Below are positions 1 through 7,791 of a stretch of 7,878 nt of DNA, piece after piece. This DNA comes from Pseudomonadota bacterium (lineage in GTDB: Bacteria; Pseudomonadota; Alphaproteobacteria; Acetobacterales; Acetobacteraceae): positions 1 through 7,878 of the forward strand of contig JAKAZJ010000068.1 of assembly GCA_021826565.1 (NCBI GenBank), given 5' to 3'. Each line of letters starts with the position of its first letter. Positions within the stretch are counted from its first letter, which is position 1. The notes under the pieces were generated by a model, which saw only the letters and a program-made list of their open reading frames with translations, searched no databases and was not told where the DNA came from. A program made the translations under genes and the position numbers.

Positions 1-1145
<1,145 letters not shown>

Positions 1146-1184
1146 TACGCCCAATTCCTCGCCAGAAAAAATTCGACCGCCCCA

Positions 1185-1213
1185 ATTCTGAAAGAAGTTG
1201 ACCAAACAGTCAA
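1185..1213 (-). promoter_or_regulatory. Candidate sigma-70 promoter for the rutR-hydA arm
   Basis: On the minus strand a -35 box TTGACT (1213-1208) is followed by a 17-nt spacer and a -10 like CAGAAT (1190-1185; 4 of 6 to TATAAT). Transcription would start near 1178, leaving a leader of about 30 nt with the GAGGAA ribosome binding site. The -35 box is one half of the operator palindrome, so bound repressor should block it. On the plus strand TTGACC at 1198-1203 could be a -35 for preT, but I see no convincing -10 at proper spacing. Confidence 0.5.
1198..1213. promoter_or_regulatory. Probable RutR operator in the divergent intergenic region
   Basis: The sequence TTGACCAAACAGTCAA is an inverted repeat with perfect outer arms TTGAC/GTCAA, centred between 1205 and 1206. 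It matches the E. coli RutR consensus TTGACCANNTGGTCAA (from memory) at 12 of 14 defined positions. The dyad continues outside the core: 1192-1196 pairs perfectly with 1215-1219, and 1190 pairs with 1221, with mismatches at 1197/1214 and 1191/1220. It lies about 50 bp from each flanking start codon, between a RutR-like gene and preT. Binding by the adjacent regulator is inferred. Confidence 0.82.
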
Positions 1214-1259
1214 TTTCTTCCACGCTGAACCGGTCACGCTGCGAAGGGAGCCCGCCCGG

Positions 1260-2612
1260 ATGGACGAGCCTGCCAGCATCACCGCCACCTGTCCCGCCGG
1301 CGAGGTGACGAGCGCGGCCGGTCCCGCCGGCCTGTTCAGCGACCTGCATCCGCCGCTCTCCCACGACGAGGCCCTGGTCGAAGCCAATCGTTGCTATTTC
1401 TGCTTCGACGCGCCCTGTCTGCACGCCTGCCCGACAGGCATCGACATTCCGGGCTTCATCCGCCGCATCGCCACCGGCAACCTGAAGGGTGCGGCCGTGC
1501 GCATCCTCGAGGAGAATATTTTCGGCGGCAGTTGCGCCCGCGTCTGCCCGACGGAGATTCTCTGTGAGCAAGCCTGCGTACGCAGTGCCCAGGAGGAACG
1601 GCCGGTGAAGATCGGCCTGCTCCAGCGCCACGCCACCGACTGGCTGATGGACCGCCAGATCCAGCCCTTCCAGCGCGCCCAGGCGAGCGGCAAGCGCGTC
1701 GCCGTTGTCGGCGCCGGCCCTGCCGGTCTCGCCTGTGCCCATCGCCTGGCACGCCATGGCCACGACGTCACGGTGTTCGAGGCGCGAGCGAAGCCGGGTG
1801 GGCTCAACGAGTACGGCATCGCGGCCTACAAGCTCGTCGACGACTTCGCTCAGCGCGAGGTGGCTTTTCTCCTCGCCGTTGGCGGCATCCGCATCGAGCA
1901 TGGCCGCTCGCTCGGCGCCGATCTGCCGCTGGGCGCGTTGCAACGTGATTTCGACGCGGTGTTCCTTGGCCTCGGCCTCGCCGGTGTGAATGCAGTGTCG
2001 TGCGCGCCGGCAGCACCGCTCGCCGGCCTGTGCGATGCCGTCGGTTTCATCGCCGAATTGCGGCAGGCGCCGGGGCCGCGGCACCTCGCGCCGGGGCGGC
2101 GTGTCATCGTCATCGGCGGTGGCAACACCGCGATCGACGCCGCGGTGCAGTCGCGTCGACTTGGTGCCGATGACGTCACCATCGCCTATCGACGTGGCCC
2201 GGCCGAAATGGGCGCGACGCACTGGGAGCAGGATTTCGCCCGGACGGAGGGTGTACGCGTCCTGCATCACCTTACCCCCGTCGGCTTCGTCGCCGCCGGC
2301 GGCGCCGTGGCGGGGGTGGAGTTCATGCGCAGCCGTCCCGGCCCGCCGCAATCGGCCGGCGAGCGGGTGACGTTGCCCGCGGACCGCGTGCTGACGGCAG
2401 TCGGGCAGAGGCTCGATCTGCCGGTGCTCGACATCACCCCGCGCGTCGCCACCGGGCGCATCGTCGTCGATGCCAACCGCGAAACATCGCTGCCAGGCGT
2501 CTTCGCCGGCGGTGATTGCGTGGCGGGGCAGGATCTCACGGTGCGCGCCGTGCAGGACGGCAAGCTCGCCGCCGAGGCGATCCATCGCCGCCTGGCCGGC
2601 ATCAGGGAGTGA
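1260..2612 (+). CDS. preT: NAD(P)-dependent dihydropyrimidine dehydrogenase, FAD/Fe-S subunit PreT
   Basis: A 450-residue electron-input subunit that works with PreA to reduce uracil and thymine to dihydropyrimidines. The N-terminal Fe-S domain has Cys45, 48, 53 and 57, then Cys96, 102 and 106, and Gln122. These spacings equal those of the two N-terminal [4Fe-4S] clusters of mammalian dihydropyrimidine dehydrogenase, where one ligand is a glutamine. An FAD-binding fold follows (VAVVGAGPAGLACAHRLA, about 147-164; KPGGLNEYGI, 178-187). A second nucleotide-binding fold, RVIVIGGGNTAIDAA at 281-295 with AYRRGPAEM, binds NAD(P)H. The C-terminal FAD motif is GVFAGGDCVAGQD (413-425). The ATG at 1260 has GGGAG 9 nt upstream (1246-1250); the open frame to its left is antisense to rutR and has no ribosome binding site evidence. 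It is the first gene of the rightward operon, 5 nt before preA. E. coli PreTA uses NADH; cofactor preference is not readable here. The family also includes GltD-like oxidoreductases, but adjacency to preA settles the assignment. Confidence 0.93.
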   Translation: MDEPASITATCPAGEVTSAAGPAGLFSDLHPPLSHDEALVEANRCYFCFDAPCLHACPTGIDIPGFIRRIATGNLKGAAVRILEENIFGGSCARVCPTEILCEQACVRSAQEERPVKIGLLQRHATDWLMDRQIQPFQRAQASGKRVAVVGAGPAGLACAHRLARHGHDVTVFEARAKPGGLNEYGIAAYKLVDDFAQREVAFLLAVGGIRIEHGRSLGADLPLGALQRDFDAVFLGLGLAGVNAVSCAPAAPLAGLCDAVGFIAELRQAPGPRHLAPGRRVIVIGGGNTAIDAAVQSRRLGADDVTIAYRRGPAEMGATHWEQDFARTEGVRVLHHLTPVGFVAAGGAVAGVEFMRSRPGPPQSAGERVTLPADRVLTAVGQRLDLPVLDITPRVATGRIVVDANRETSLPGVFAGGDCVAGQDLTVRAVQDGKLAAEAIHRRLAGIRE

Positions 2613-2617
2613 CTGCG

Positions 2618-3895
2618 ATGACCGACCTCTCGGTGAATTTCGCGTCGATCCGCGCTCCCAATCCGTTCTGGCTCGCCTCCGCGCCGCCGACGGACAAGGA
2701 ATACAACGTAGTCCGCGCCTTCCGTGTCGGCTGGGGCGGGGTGGTGTGGAAGACGCTCGGCGAGGATCCCCCGATCGTCAATGTCTCAAGCCGCTACGGG
2801 GCGGTCTCCTATGGCGGCGCGCGCATGGCCGGATTTTCGAATATCGAGCTCATCACCGACCGTCCGCTGGAGATCAATCTCCGCGAGATCACCACGGTCA
2901 AGCGCGACTGGCCGGACCGCGCGCTGATCGTCAGCCTCATGGTGCCCTGCACCGAGGAGAGCTGGAAGCGCATCTTGCCGCGCGTCGAGGCGACCGGCTG
3001 CGACGGCATCGAGCTGAATTTCGGGTGCCCTCACGGCATGTCCGAGCGCGGCATGGGTGCAGCGGTCGGACAGGTGCCGGAGTATGTCGAGATGGTAACG
3101 CGCTGGTGCAAGCAGCACTCGCGCATGCCAGTTATCGTGAAGCTGACGCCGAACGTGACCGATATCCGTGCGCCCGCGCGGGCGGCCAAGCGCGGCGGAG
3201 CAGACGCGGTGTCGCTGATCAACACCATCCAATCCATCGTCGCCGTCGATCTCGACACCATGGCGCCCGAACCCGTGGTGGATGGGCAGGGCACGCATGG
3301 CGGCTATTGCGGCCCCGCGGTGAAGCCGATCGCACTGCGGATGGTTGCCGAACTGGCGCGCGATCCCGAACTCGCGGGCCTGCCCATCTCCGGGATCGGC
3401 GGCATCTCGACCTGGCGTGACGCCGCCGAGTTCATCGCCCTGGGCGCCGGCTCGGTGCAGGTCTGCACGGCGGTGATGCATCGCGGTTTCCGCATCATCG
3501 AGGAGATGCAGGACGGCCTCGCCAATTGGATGGACGAGAAGGGCTACGCCAGCATCGCCGATTTCCTCGGTCGTGCGGTGCCGAACTTCGTCCATTGGGA
3601 AGATCTGAACCTCGACTACGTCACCAAGGCGCGGATCGACCCCGCGGTCTGCATCGAATGTGGGCTCTGCCACATTGCCTGCGAGGACACATCGCATCAG
3701 GCCATCGCCATCCATCGCGAGGGCAGCGGCCGCCGCTTCGAGGTGATCGACGCTGAATGCGTCGGCTGCAACCTGTGCGCCCATGTGTGTCCGGTAAGCG
3801 GCTGCATCCGCATGGTGGCGCAGGAGGTCGCTCGACCGAGGCGCACCTGGAAACAGCACCCGAACAATCCCGACCGTCGTGAGGCTGCCGAATGA
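2618..3895 (+). CDS. preA: Dihydropyrimidine dehydrogenase catalytic subunit PreA
   Basis: A 425-residue FMN and Fe-S subunit that reduces uracil or thymine to the 5,6-dihydro base. The N-terminal FMN-binding TIM barrel resembles class 1 dihydroorotate dehydrogenase. It carries ELNFGCPHGMSERGMGAAVG at about 132-151, in which Cys137 is the catalytic acid equivalent to the active-site cysteine of mammalian dihydropyrimidine dehydrogenase. Phosphate-binding GIGGIS is at 259-264. The C-terminal ferredoxin domain has two complete 4Fe-4S motifs: Cys345, 348, 351, 355 and Cys381, 384, 387, 391. The ATG at 2618 follows the preT stop by 5 nt and has GGGAG 8 nt upstream, inside the end of preT. The stop overlaps the next start (ATGA). 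In mammals one fused polypeptide holds the PreT and PreA functions; here they are separate and adjacent, as in E. coli. All key residues are present. Confidence 0.95.
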   Translation: MTDLSVNFASIRAPNPFWLASAPPTDKEYNVVRAFRVGWGGVVWKTLGEDPPIVNVSSRYGAVSYGGARMAGFSNIELITDRPLEINLREITTVKRDWPDRALIVSLMVPCTEESWKRILPRVEATGCDGIELNFGCPHGMSERGMGAAVGQVPEYVEMVTRWCKQHSRMPVIVKLTPNVTDIRAPARAAKRGGADAVSLINTIQSIVAVDLDTMAPEPVVDGQGTHGGYCGPAVKPIALRMVAELARDPELAGLPISGIGGISTWRDAAEFIALGAGSVQVCTAVMHRGFRIIEEMQDGLANWMDEKGYASIADFLGRAVPNFVHWEDLNLDYVTKARIDPAVCIECGLCHIACEDTSHQAIAIHREGSGRRFEVIDAECVGCNLCAHVCPVSGCIRMVAQEVARPRRTWKQHPNNPDRREAAE

Positions 3896-5157
3896 ACCAG
3901 ACCGCGAGTAATCTGCATATCAACCCGGAGCGTCTGTGGGATAGTCTGATGGAGACCGCGCGGATCGGCGCTACCGAGAAAGGCGGCATTCGGCGTCTGA
4001 CCTTGAGCGATCTCGACCGCGACGTGCGCGACTGGTTCGTCGCCGCGTGCCAGGCAGCCGGCTGCAGCATCAGCATCGATGACATGGGCAATATTTTCGC
4101 CCGCCGCCCCGGGCGCAACCCCAACCTCAAGCCGATCGCCATGGGCAGCCATCTCGATACGCAGCCAACCGGCGGCAAATACGACGGGATCGTCGGTGTG
4201 CTGGCCGGACTCGAAGTGCTGCGCACCCTCAACGATGCCGGCTATGAGACGCACGCGCCGATCGAGGTGATCGACTGGACCAACGAGGAGGGCGCGCGCT
4301 TCGCCCCCGCGATGCTCGCTTCCGGCGTTTTCGCTGGCAAGTTCACGCGCGACTGGGCCTACGCGCGCGAGGATCGGGAGGGGCACCGCTTCGGTGACGA
4401 ACTCGCGCGCATCGGCTACCGTGGCGAAGCGTCTTGTGGCGCGCATCCGCTCGCCGCGCATTTCGAGGTTCATATCGAGCAGGGGCCGATCCTCGAGGCG
4501 GAGGGCAAGACCATCGGCGTCGTTACCGGCGTCCAGGGGATGCGCTGGTACGAAGTGACGGTGACGGGCCGCGAGTCCCATTCCGGGTCGACGCCGATGA
4601 CGCTGCGCCACGACGCGCTGCTCGCCGCGGCGCGCATGGTGGAGGCCGTGAATGCGGCCGGCTTGCGTCAGGCGCCGGTCGCCGTTGCCACGGTCGGGCT
4701 GCTGGAGGTCAAGCCGAACAGCCGTAACGTCATCCCTGGTGAGGTGTTCTTCAGCATCGATCTGCGCCACCCGGAGGAGACCGTGCTCGAGAGCATGGAG
4801 CGCGAGGTCACCGCCGCTGTGGAGCGGATCGCGTCGGCTTCCGGGGTCGAGGCCGCATTCACGCGCATCTGGAACGCGCCGCCGGTGCATTTCGACGCTG
4901 ACTGCATCGCTGCCGTCCGTGAAGCCGCCACCGACCTCGGCTACCCCAATCGGGACATGATCTCGGGGCCTGGCCACGATTCAGCCTATGTCGCCTCCGT
5001 CGCCCCCACGTCGATGATCTTCCTGCCCTGCGCCAACGGCATCAGCCACAACGAAGAGGAAAGCGCCGAGAAGCCGGATGTCGCCGCCGCGGCGAATGTA
5101 CTGCTGCGCGCCGTGCTCTCGACGGACGCGCGGCTCGCCGAAACAGGCAAAGGCTGA
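3892..5157 (+). CDS. Zn-dependent N-carbamoyl amidohydrolase, probably beta-ureidopropionase
   Basis: A 421-residue M20-type binuclear metal hydrolase of the hydantoinase/carbamoylase family (HyuC, allantoate amidohydrolase, bacterial beta-ureidopropionase). It should hydrolyse N-carbamoyl-beta-alanine to beta-alanine, CO2 and ammonia, the third pathway step. Metal ligands fit MGSHLDTQPTGGKYDG (His87, bridging Asp98), DWTNEEGARF (Glu133), FEVHIEQGP (His194) and GISHNEEE (His386). The dimerisation-domain substrate residues are suggested by GRESHSGSTP (His230), PNSRNVIPG (Asn279) and SIDLRHP (Arg291). Length is typical for the family. The start at 3892 overlaps the preA stop by 4 nt (ATGA), implying translational coupling. 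The family also includes L-carbamoylases and allantoate amidohydrolases. The choice of N-carbamoyl-beta-alanine rests on preTA and dihydropyrimidinase context; pydC would be a reasonable name if confirmed. No sign of damage. Confidence 0.88.
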   Translation: MNQTASNLHINPERLWDSLMETARIGATEKGGIRRLTLSDLDRDVRDWFVAACQAAGCSISIDDMGNIFARRPGRNPNLKPIAMGSHLDTQPTGGKYDGIVGVLAGLEVLRTLNDAGYETHAPIEVIDWTNEEGARFAPAMLASGVFAGKFTRDWAYAREDREGHRFGDELARIGYRGEASCGAHPLAAHFEVHIEQGPILEAEGKTIGVVTGVQGMRWYEVTVTGRESHSGSTPMTLRHDALLAAARMVEAVNAAGLRQAPVAVATVGLLEVKPNSRNVIPGEVFFSIDLRHPEETVLESMEREVTAAVERIASASGVEAAFTRIWNAPPVHFDADCIAAVREAATDLGYPNRDMISGPGHDSAYVASVAPTSMIFLPCANGISHNEEESAEKPDVAAAANVLLRAVLSTDARLAETGKG

Positions 5158-5162
5158 CCGCA

Positions 5163-5987
5163 GTGGGTGAAGCGGCCTTGCTTGCGAGCGAAACTGTGCC
5201 GGCGCCCAGCGCGCCGGTGGTTGTGGAAGCGCGCGGGCTCGGCGTCGCCTTCGAGGCCGACGGCCAACGCGTCAACGCGCTGACAAGCGTCGATCTCGCC
5301 ATTCGCCGCGGCGATTTCGTCTCGCTGATCGGTCCCTCCGGCTGCGGCAAGACGACGCTCCTGCGGGCGATCGCCGACCTTCAGACGCTGAGCGGAGGCA
5401 CGCTGAGGGTGAACGGGATGACGCCGTCCGAGGCACGGCAGGCGCGCGCCTACGGCTACGTTTTTCAGGCACCGGCTCTCTATCCGTGGCGCAGCGTTGC
5501 CCGTAACGTCATGCTTCCGCTGGAAATCATGGGCATGAGCCGAAGCGAGCGGGCGACCCGGGCGGGGCGTTATCTCCGCTTGGTCGGGCTCGGTGATTTC
5601 GCGCGCAAATTTCCCTGGCAATTGTCTGGCGGCATGCAGCAGCGCGTCTCCATCGCCCGCGCGCTCTGCTTTGAGCCGACGCTGCTGCTGATGGACGAGC
5701 CCTTCGGGGCGCTGGACGAGATCACCCGCGACGGCCTCAACGTGCATCTGCATGAGCTCTGGCGACGCACCGGCATGACGGTCGTGTTCGTCACCCACTC
5801 CATCCCGGAAGCAGTTTTCCTGTCCACACGCATCGTCGTGATGTCCGCCCGGCCGGGACGGATCATCGACGTGATCGAGAACCCGCTCGGCGCGGCGCGC
5901 GATCTTGGCATCCGGGAATCGGCTGAATTCCTCGCCGTCGCCCATCGCGTGCGCGAAGGGCTGCGCGCTGGTCACAGCTATGATTGA
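5163..5987 (+). CDS. ABC importer ATP-binding protein (nitrate/sulfonate/taurine/thiamine-precursor type)
   Basis: A 274-residue cytoplasmic ATPase that should power the importer made with the next two permeases. Complete motifs are visible: Walker A GPSGCGKTT (57-65), Q-loop FQAP (Gln102), signature LSGGMQQR (154-161), Walker B LLLMDEPFGALDE (174-186) and H-loop VTHS (His212). The motif order, PWRSVARNV after the Q-loop and SARPGRI near the C-terminus place it with the SsuB/TauB/ThiZ branch. The start is a GTG at 5163, 5 nt after the previous stop, with AAAGG about 9 nt upstream. The first ~18 residues are non-conserved and a later start is possible. Its end overlaps the following permease by 8 nt. 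The substrate is not set by this subunit; a pyrimidine-related compound is inferred from the operon. Confidence 0.93.
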   Translation: MGEAALLASETVPAPSAPVVVEARGLGVAFEADGQRVNALTSVDLAIRRGDFVSLIGPSGCGKTTLLRAIADLQTLSGGTLRVNGMTPSEARQARAYGYVFQAPALYPWRSVARNVMLPLEIMGMSRSERATRAGRYLRLVGLGDFARKFPWQLSGGMQQRVSIARALCFEPTLLLMDEPFGALDEITRDGLNVHLHELWRRTGMTVVFVTHSIPEAVFLSTRIVVMSARPGRIIDVIENPLGAARDLGIRESAEFLAVAHRVREGLRAGHSYD

Positions 5988-6852
5988 CGCCGCACGGCGG
6001 TCTGCCGCGCGCATCCTGCCGGTGGTGACGGTTCTCGGCATCCTGACGGTGTTCTGGTACATGATGGCCATCCCGCTGAATGCACCGCGACTCGATCTGG
6101 ATGAGACGGCTGGGTTTTCCACGCTGGCGCGTGCGGCATGGTCGATGGATCGCCCGGTGTTACCGGCGCCGCATCAGATCGCGGCCGAACTCTGGACCAG
6201 CGTCCTGTTCCATCCGCTGACCTCACCCCGGAACCTTGTCTATCACGCCTGGGTTACGCTGTCCGCCGCGCTGGCTGGGCTGGGCATCGCGCTGACCCTC
6301 GGCATCGCGCTGGCCGTCGGCATCGTCTATGTGCGCACGCTCGACCGCTCGCTGATGCCTTGGGTGATCGCCAGCCAGACCGTTCCGGTTCTGGCGATCG
6401 CGCCGATGGTTGTCGTTGTTCTCGGCAATCTCGGCATCACCGGTCTGCTGCCGAAGGCCGCCATCGCGGGCTACCTCGCCTTCTTCCCGATCACCGTCGG
6501 CATGGTGACGGGATTGCGCGCAGCGGATCCGTTGCAGCTCGACCTCATGCGCACCTACAGCGCCGCGCCCCGCGCGGTGTTCACAAAGCTGCGCTGGCCG
6601 ATGTCCCTGGCCTTCCTGTTTCCTGGGCTGCGGGTCGCGGTGGCCCTCTCCCTGGTCGGTGCCATCGTCGCGGAACTGCCCACGGGCGCGCAGGCCGGGC
6701 TGGGCGCACGGCTGCTCACCGGCAGCTATTACGGCCAGACCATCCAGCTCTGGGCGACGCTGGTGATGGCCGCCCTGCTATCCATCGTCGCGCTGCTCGT
6801 CGTCGGCACGGTTGAGCGCGCGGTGCTGCATGCGCGTGGCGGTCGGCTGTGA
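5980..6852 (+). CDS. ABC importer permease, first subunit
   Basis: A 290-residue inner-membrane protein of the SsuC/TauC/ThiX type permease family. Hydrophobic spans lie near residues 12-32, 90-116, 126-148, 155-178, 209-233 and 258-277, giving about six segments. LPAPHQIAAELW (61-72) is the LPSP-like motif found after the first span in this family. The cytoplasmic coupling loop that contacts the ATPase is near 185-208 (LDLMRTYSAAPRAVFTKLRW). The ATG at 5980 lies inside the end of the ATPase gene (8-nt overlap) with no strong ribosome binding site, so translation probably depends on coupling. An upstream in-frame TTG at 5905 would give a longer protein deep inside the ATPase gene and is less likely. 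Residues 33-60 between span 1 and the LPAP motif form a long predicted periplasmic loop. Confidence 0.9.
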   Translation: MIDAARRSAARILPVVTVLGILTVFWYMMAIPLNAPRLDLDETAGFSTLARAAWSMDRPVLPAPHQIAAELWTSVLFHPLTSPRNLVYHAWVTLSAALAGLGIALTLGIALAVGIVYVRTLDRSLMPWVIASQTVPVLAIAPMVVVVLGNLGITGLLPKAAIAGYLAFFPITVGMVTGLRAADPLQLDLMRTYSAAPRAVFTKLRWPMSLAFLFPGLRVAVALSLVGAIVAELPTGAQAGLGARLLTGSYYGQTIQLWATLVMAALLSIVALLVVGTVERAVLHARGGRL

Positions 6853-7775
6853 GGCAGGTATGCGGCTCAGCGGTTTTCGCCGCCGTCCTGGCCCTGGTCG
6901 CGGGCGGTATCGCGCGTGCGAGCCTGCCGGGCTCTCCCGCATTCGCACTGCTGACGGCGCTGGTCACGCTTCCGCTTCTTGCGCTGGCACTCGCCCGGTT
7001 CGCACGCCGCGACACGCTTGCGGCGCGGCTGGCCTCGCCTGCTTTGTTCGGGGCATTGCTGCTGTGGCTATGGGAGATGCTCGTTCTGGGCTTGCACATT
7101 CCGTTCGTGCTGCTGCCGCCACCGTCCGCGATCGCGGCAGCGTTCGCGACCCATCTCGGCACGCTCGCGACCGATTTCCGGCAGACCTATCTGCACGCCG
7201 TGATCGCCGGCTACGCGCTCGGCTGCGGCGCCGGCTTCGCTGTCGCACTCGCGGTGGACCGCTCACCGTTCCTGCGCCGCGGCCTGTTGCCGCTCGGCAA
7301 TCTGGCGAGTGTCATGCCGATCGTCGGCGTCGCGCCGATCATGGTCATGTGGTTCGGCTTCGACTGGCCATCCAAGGCGGCCGTGGTCGTGGTGATGACG
7401 TTCTTCCCGATGCTGGTGAACACCACCGCGGGCCTGGCCGCGACGGGGGCGATGGAACGGGATCTGATGCAGTGTTACGCGGCCGGCTACTGGCCAACGT
7501 TGCTCAAACTGCGCCTGCCGGCGTCCATGCCGTTCGTGTTCACTGCGCTGAAGCTGAATTCGACACTGGCACTCATCGGCGCCGTGGTGGCGGAGTTCTT
7601 CGGCACGCCGATCCTCGGCATGGGATTCCGTATCTCCACCGAGGCGGCCCGCATGAACATGGATATCGTCTGGGCGACGATCACCGTTGCCGCCCTGGCC
7701 GGCTCGCTGAGCTTTGGCGCCATCGCCCTGATCGAGCGCGCGGCAACGTTCTGGCATCCCGCTTTTCGCCGCTGA
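6849..7775 (+). CDS. ABC importer permease, second subunit
   Basis: A 308-residue inner-membrane permease of the same family as its upstream neighbour but clearly different in sequence, so the importer is likely a heterodimer. After the LPPPSAI motif (89-95) come spans near 115-136, 150-170, 176-193, 226-250 and 274-296. The coupling loop is near 203-224 (ERDLMQCYAAGYWPTLLKLR). Residues 6-24 and 31-50 look like two further hydrophobic segments ahead of the usual first span (65-85), giving about eight segments instead of six. The start is GTG at 6849, overlapping the previous stop (GTGA). Later starts would remove the extra hairpin, but I see no better ribosome binding site. Substrate is unknown; operon context suggests a pyrimidine or a breakdown product. 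Confidence 0.9.
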   Translation: MRQVCGSAVFAAVLALVAGGIARASLPGSPAFALLTALVTLPLLALALARFARRDTLAARLASPALFGALLLWLWEMLVLGLHIPFVLLPPPSAIAAAFATHLGTLATDFRQTYLHAVIAGYALGCGAGFAVALAVDRSPFLRRGLLPLGNLASVMPIVGVAPIMVMWFGFDWPSKAAVVVVMTFFPMLVNTTAGLAATGAMERDLMQCYAAGYWPTLLKLRLPASMPFVFTALKLNSTLALIGAVVAEFFGTPILGMGFRISTEAARMNMDIVWATITVAALAGSLSFGAIALIERAATFWHPAFRR

Positions 7776-7780
7776 CAATG

Positions 7781-7786
7781 AGGAGG
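7781..7786 (+). promoter_or_regulatory. Strong Shine-Dalgarno (AGGAGG) before the secreted-protein gene
   Basis: AGGAGG stands 5 nt before the second of two tandem ATG codons (7792) and only 2 nt before the first (7789), so it favours 7792 as the start. It is the strongest ribosome binding site in the window. High expression would suit a periplasmic binding protein, which is normally needed in excess over its permeases. Confidence 0.75.
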
Positions 7787-7791
7787 ACATG

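Noticed and set aside
1150..1188. Direct repeat CCCAATTC at 1150-1157 and 1181-1188, 31 bp apart
   Set aside because: Only 8 bp long. One copy overlaps the TetR ribosome binding site region, so chance or unrelated function is as likely as a regulatory pair.
1146..2585. Long minus-strand open frame running through preT and joined in frame to the TetR gene
   Set aside because: It is antisense to preT, whose motifs are complete. Its translation has no recognisable domain before the TetR part, and the TetR ATG at 1145 has its own ribosome binding site. Long antisense frames are common in GC-rich coding DNA.
2786..3859. 357-codon minus-strand open frame opposite preA
   Set aside because: It is an antisense shadow of a strongly conserved gene. 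The translation is rich in Asp, His, Arg and Ala with no domain.
3697..4977. 426-codon minus-strand open frame opposite the amidohydrolase
   Set aside because: It runs across the preA/amidohydrolase boundary on the opposite strand. No domain is recognisable, and both sense genes have complete catalytic motifs.
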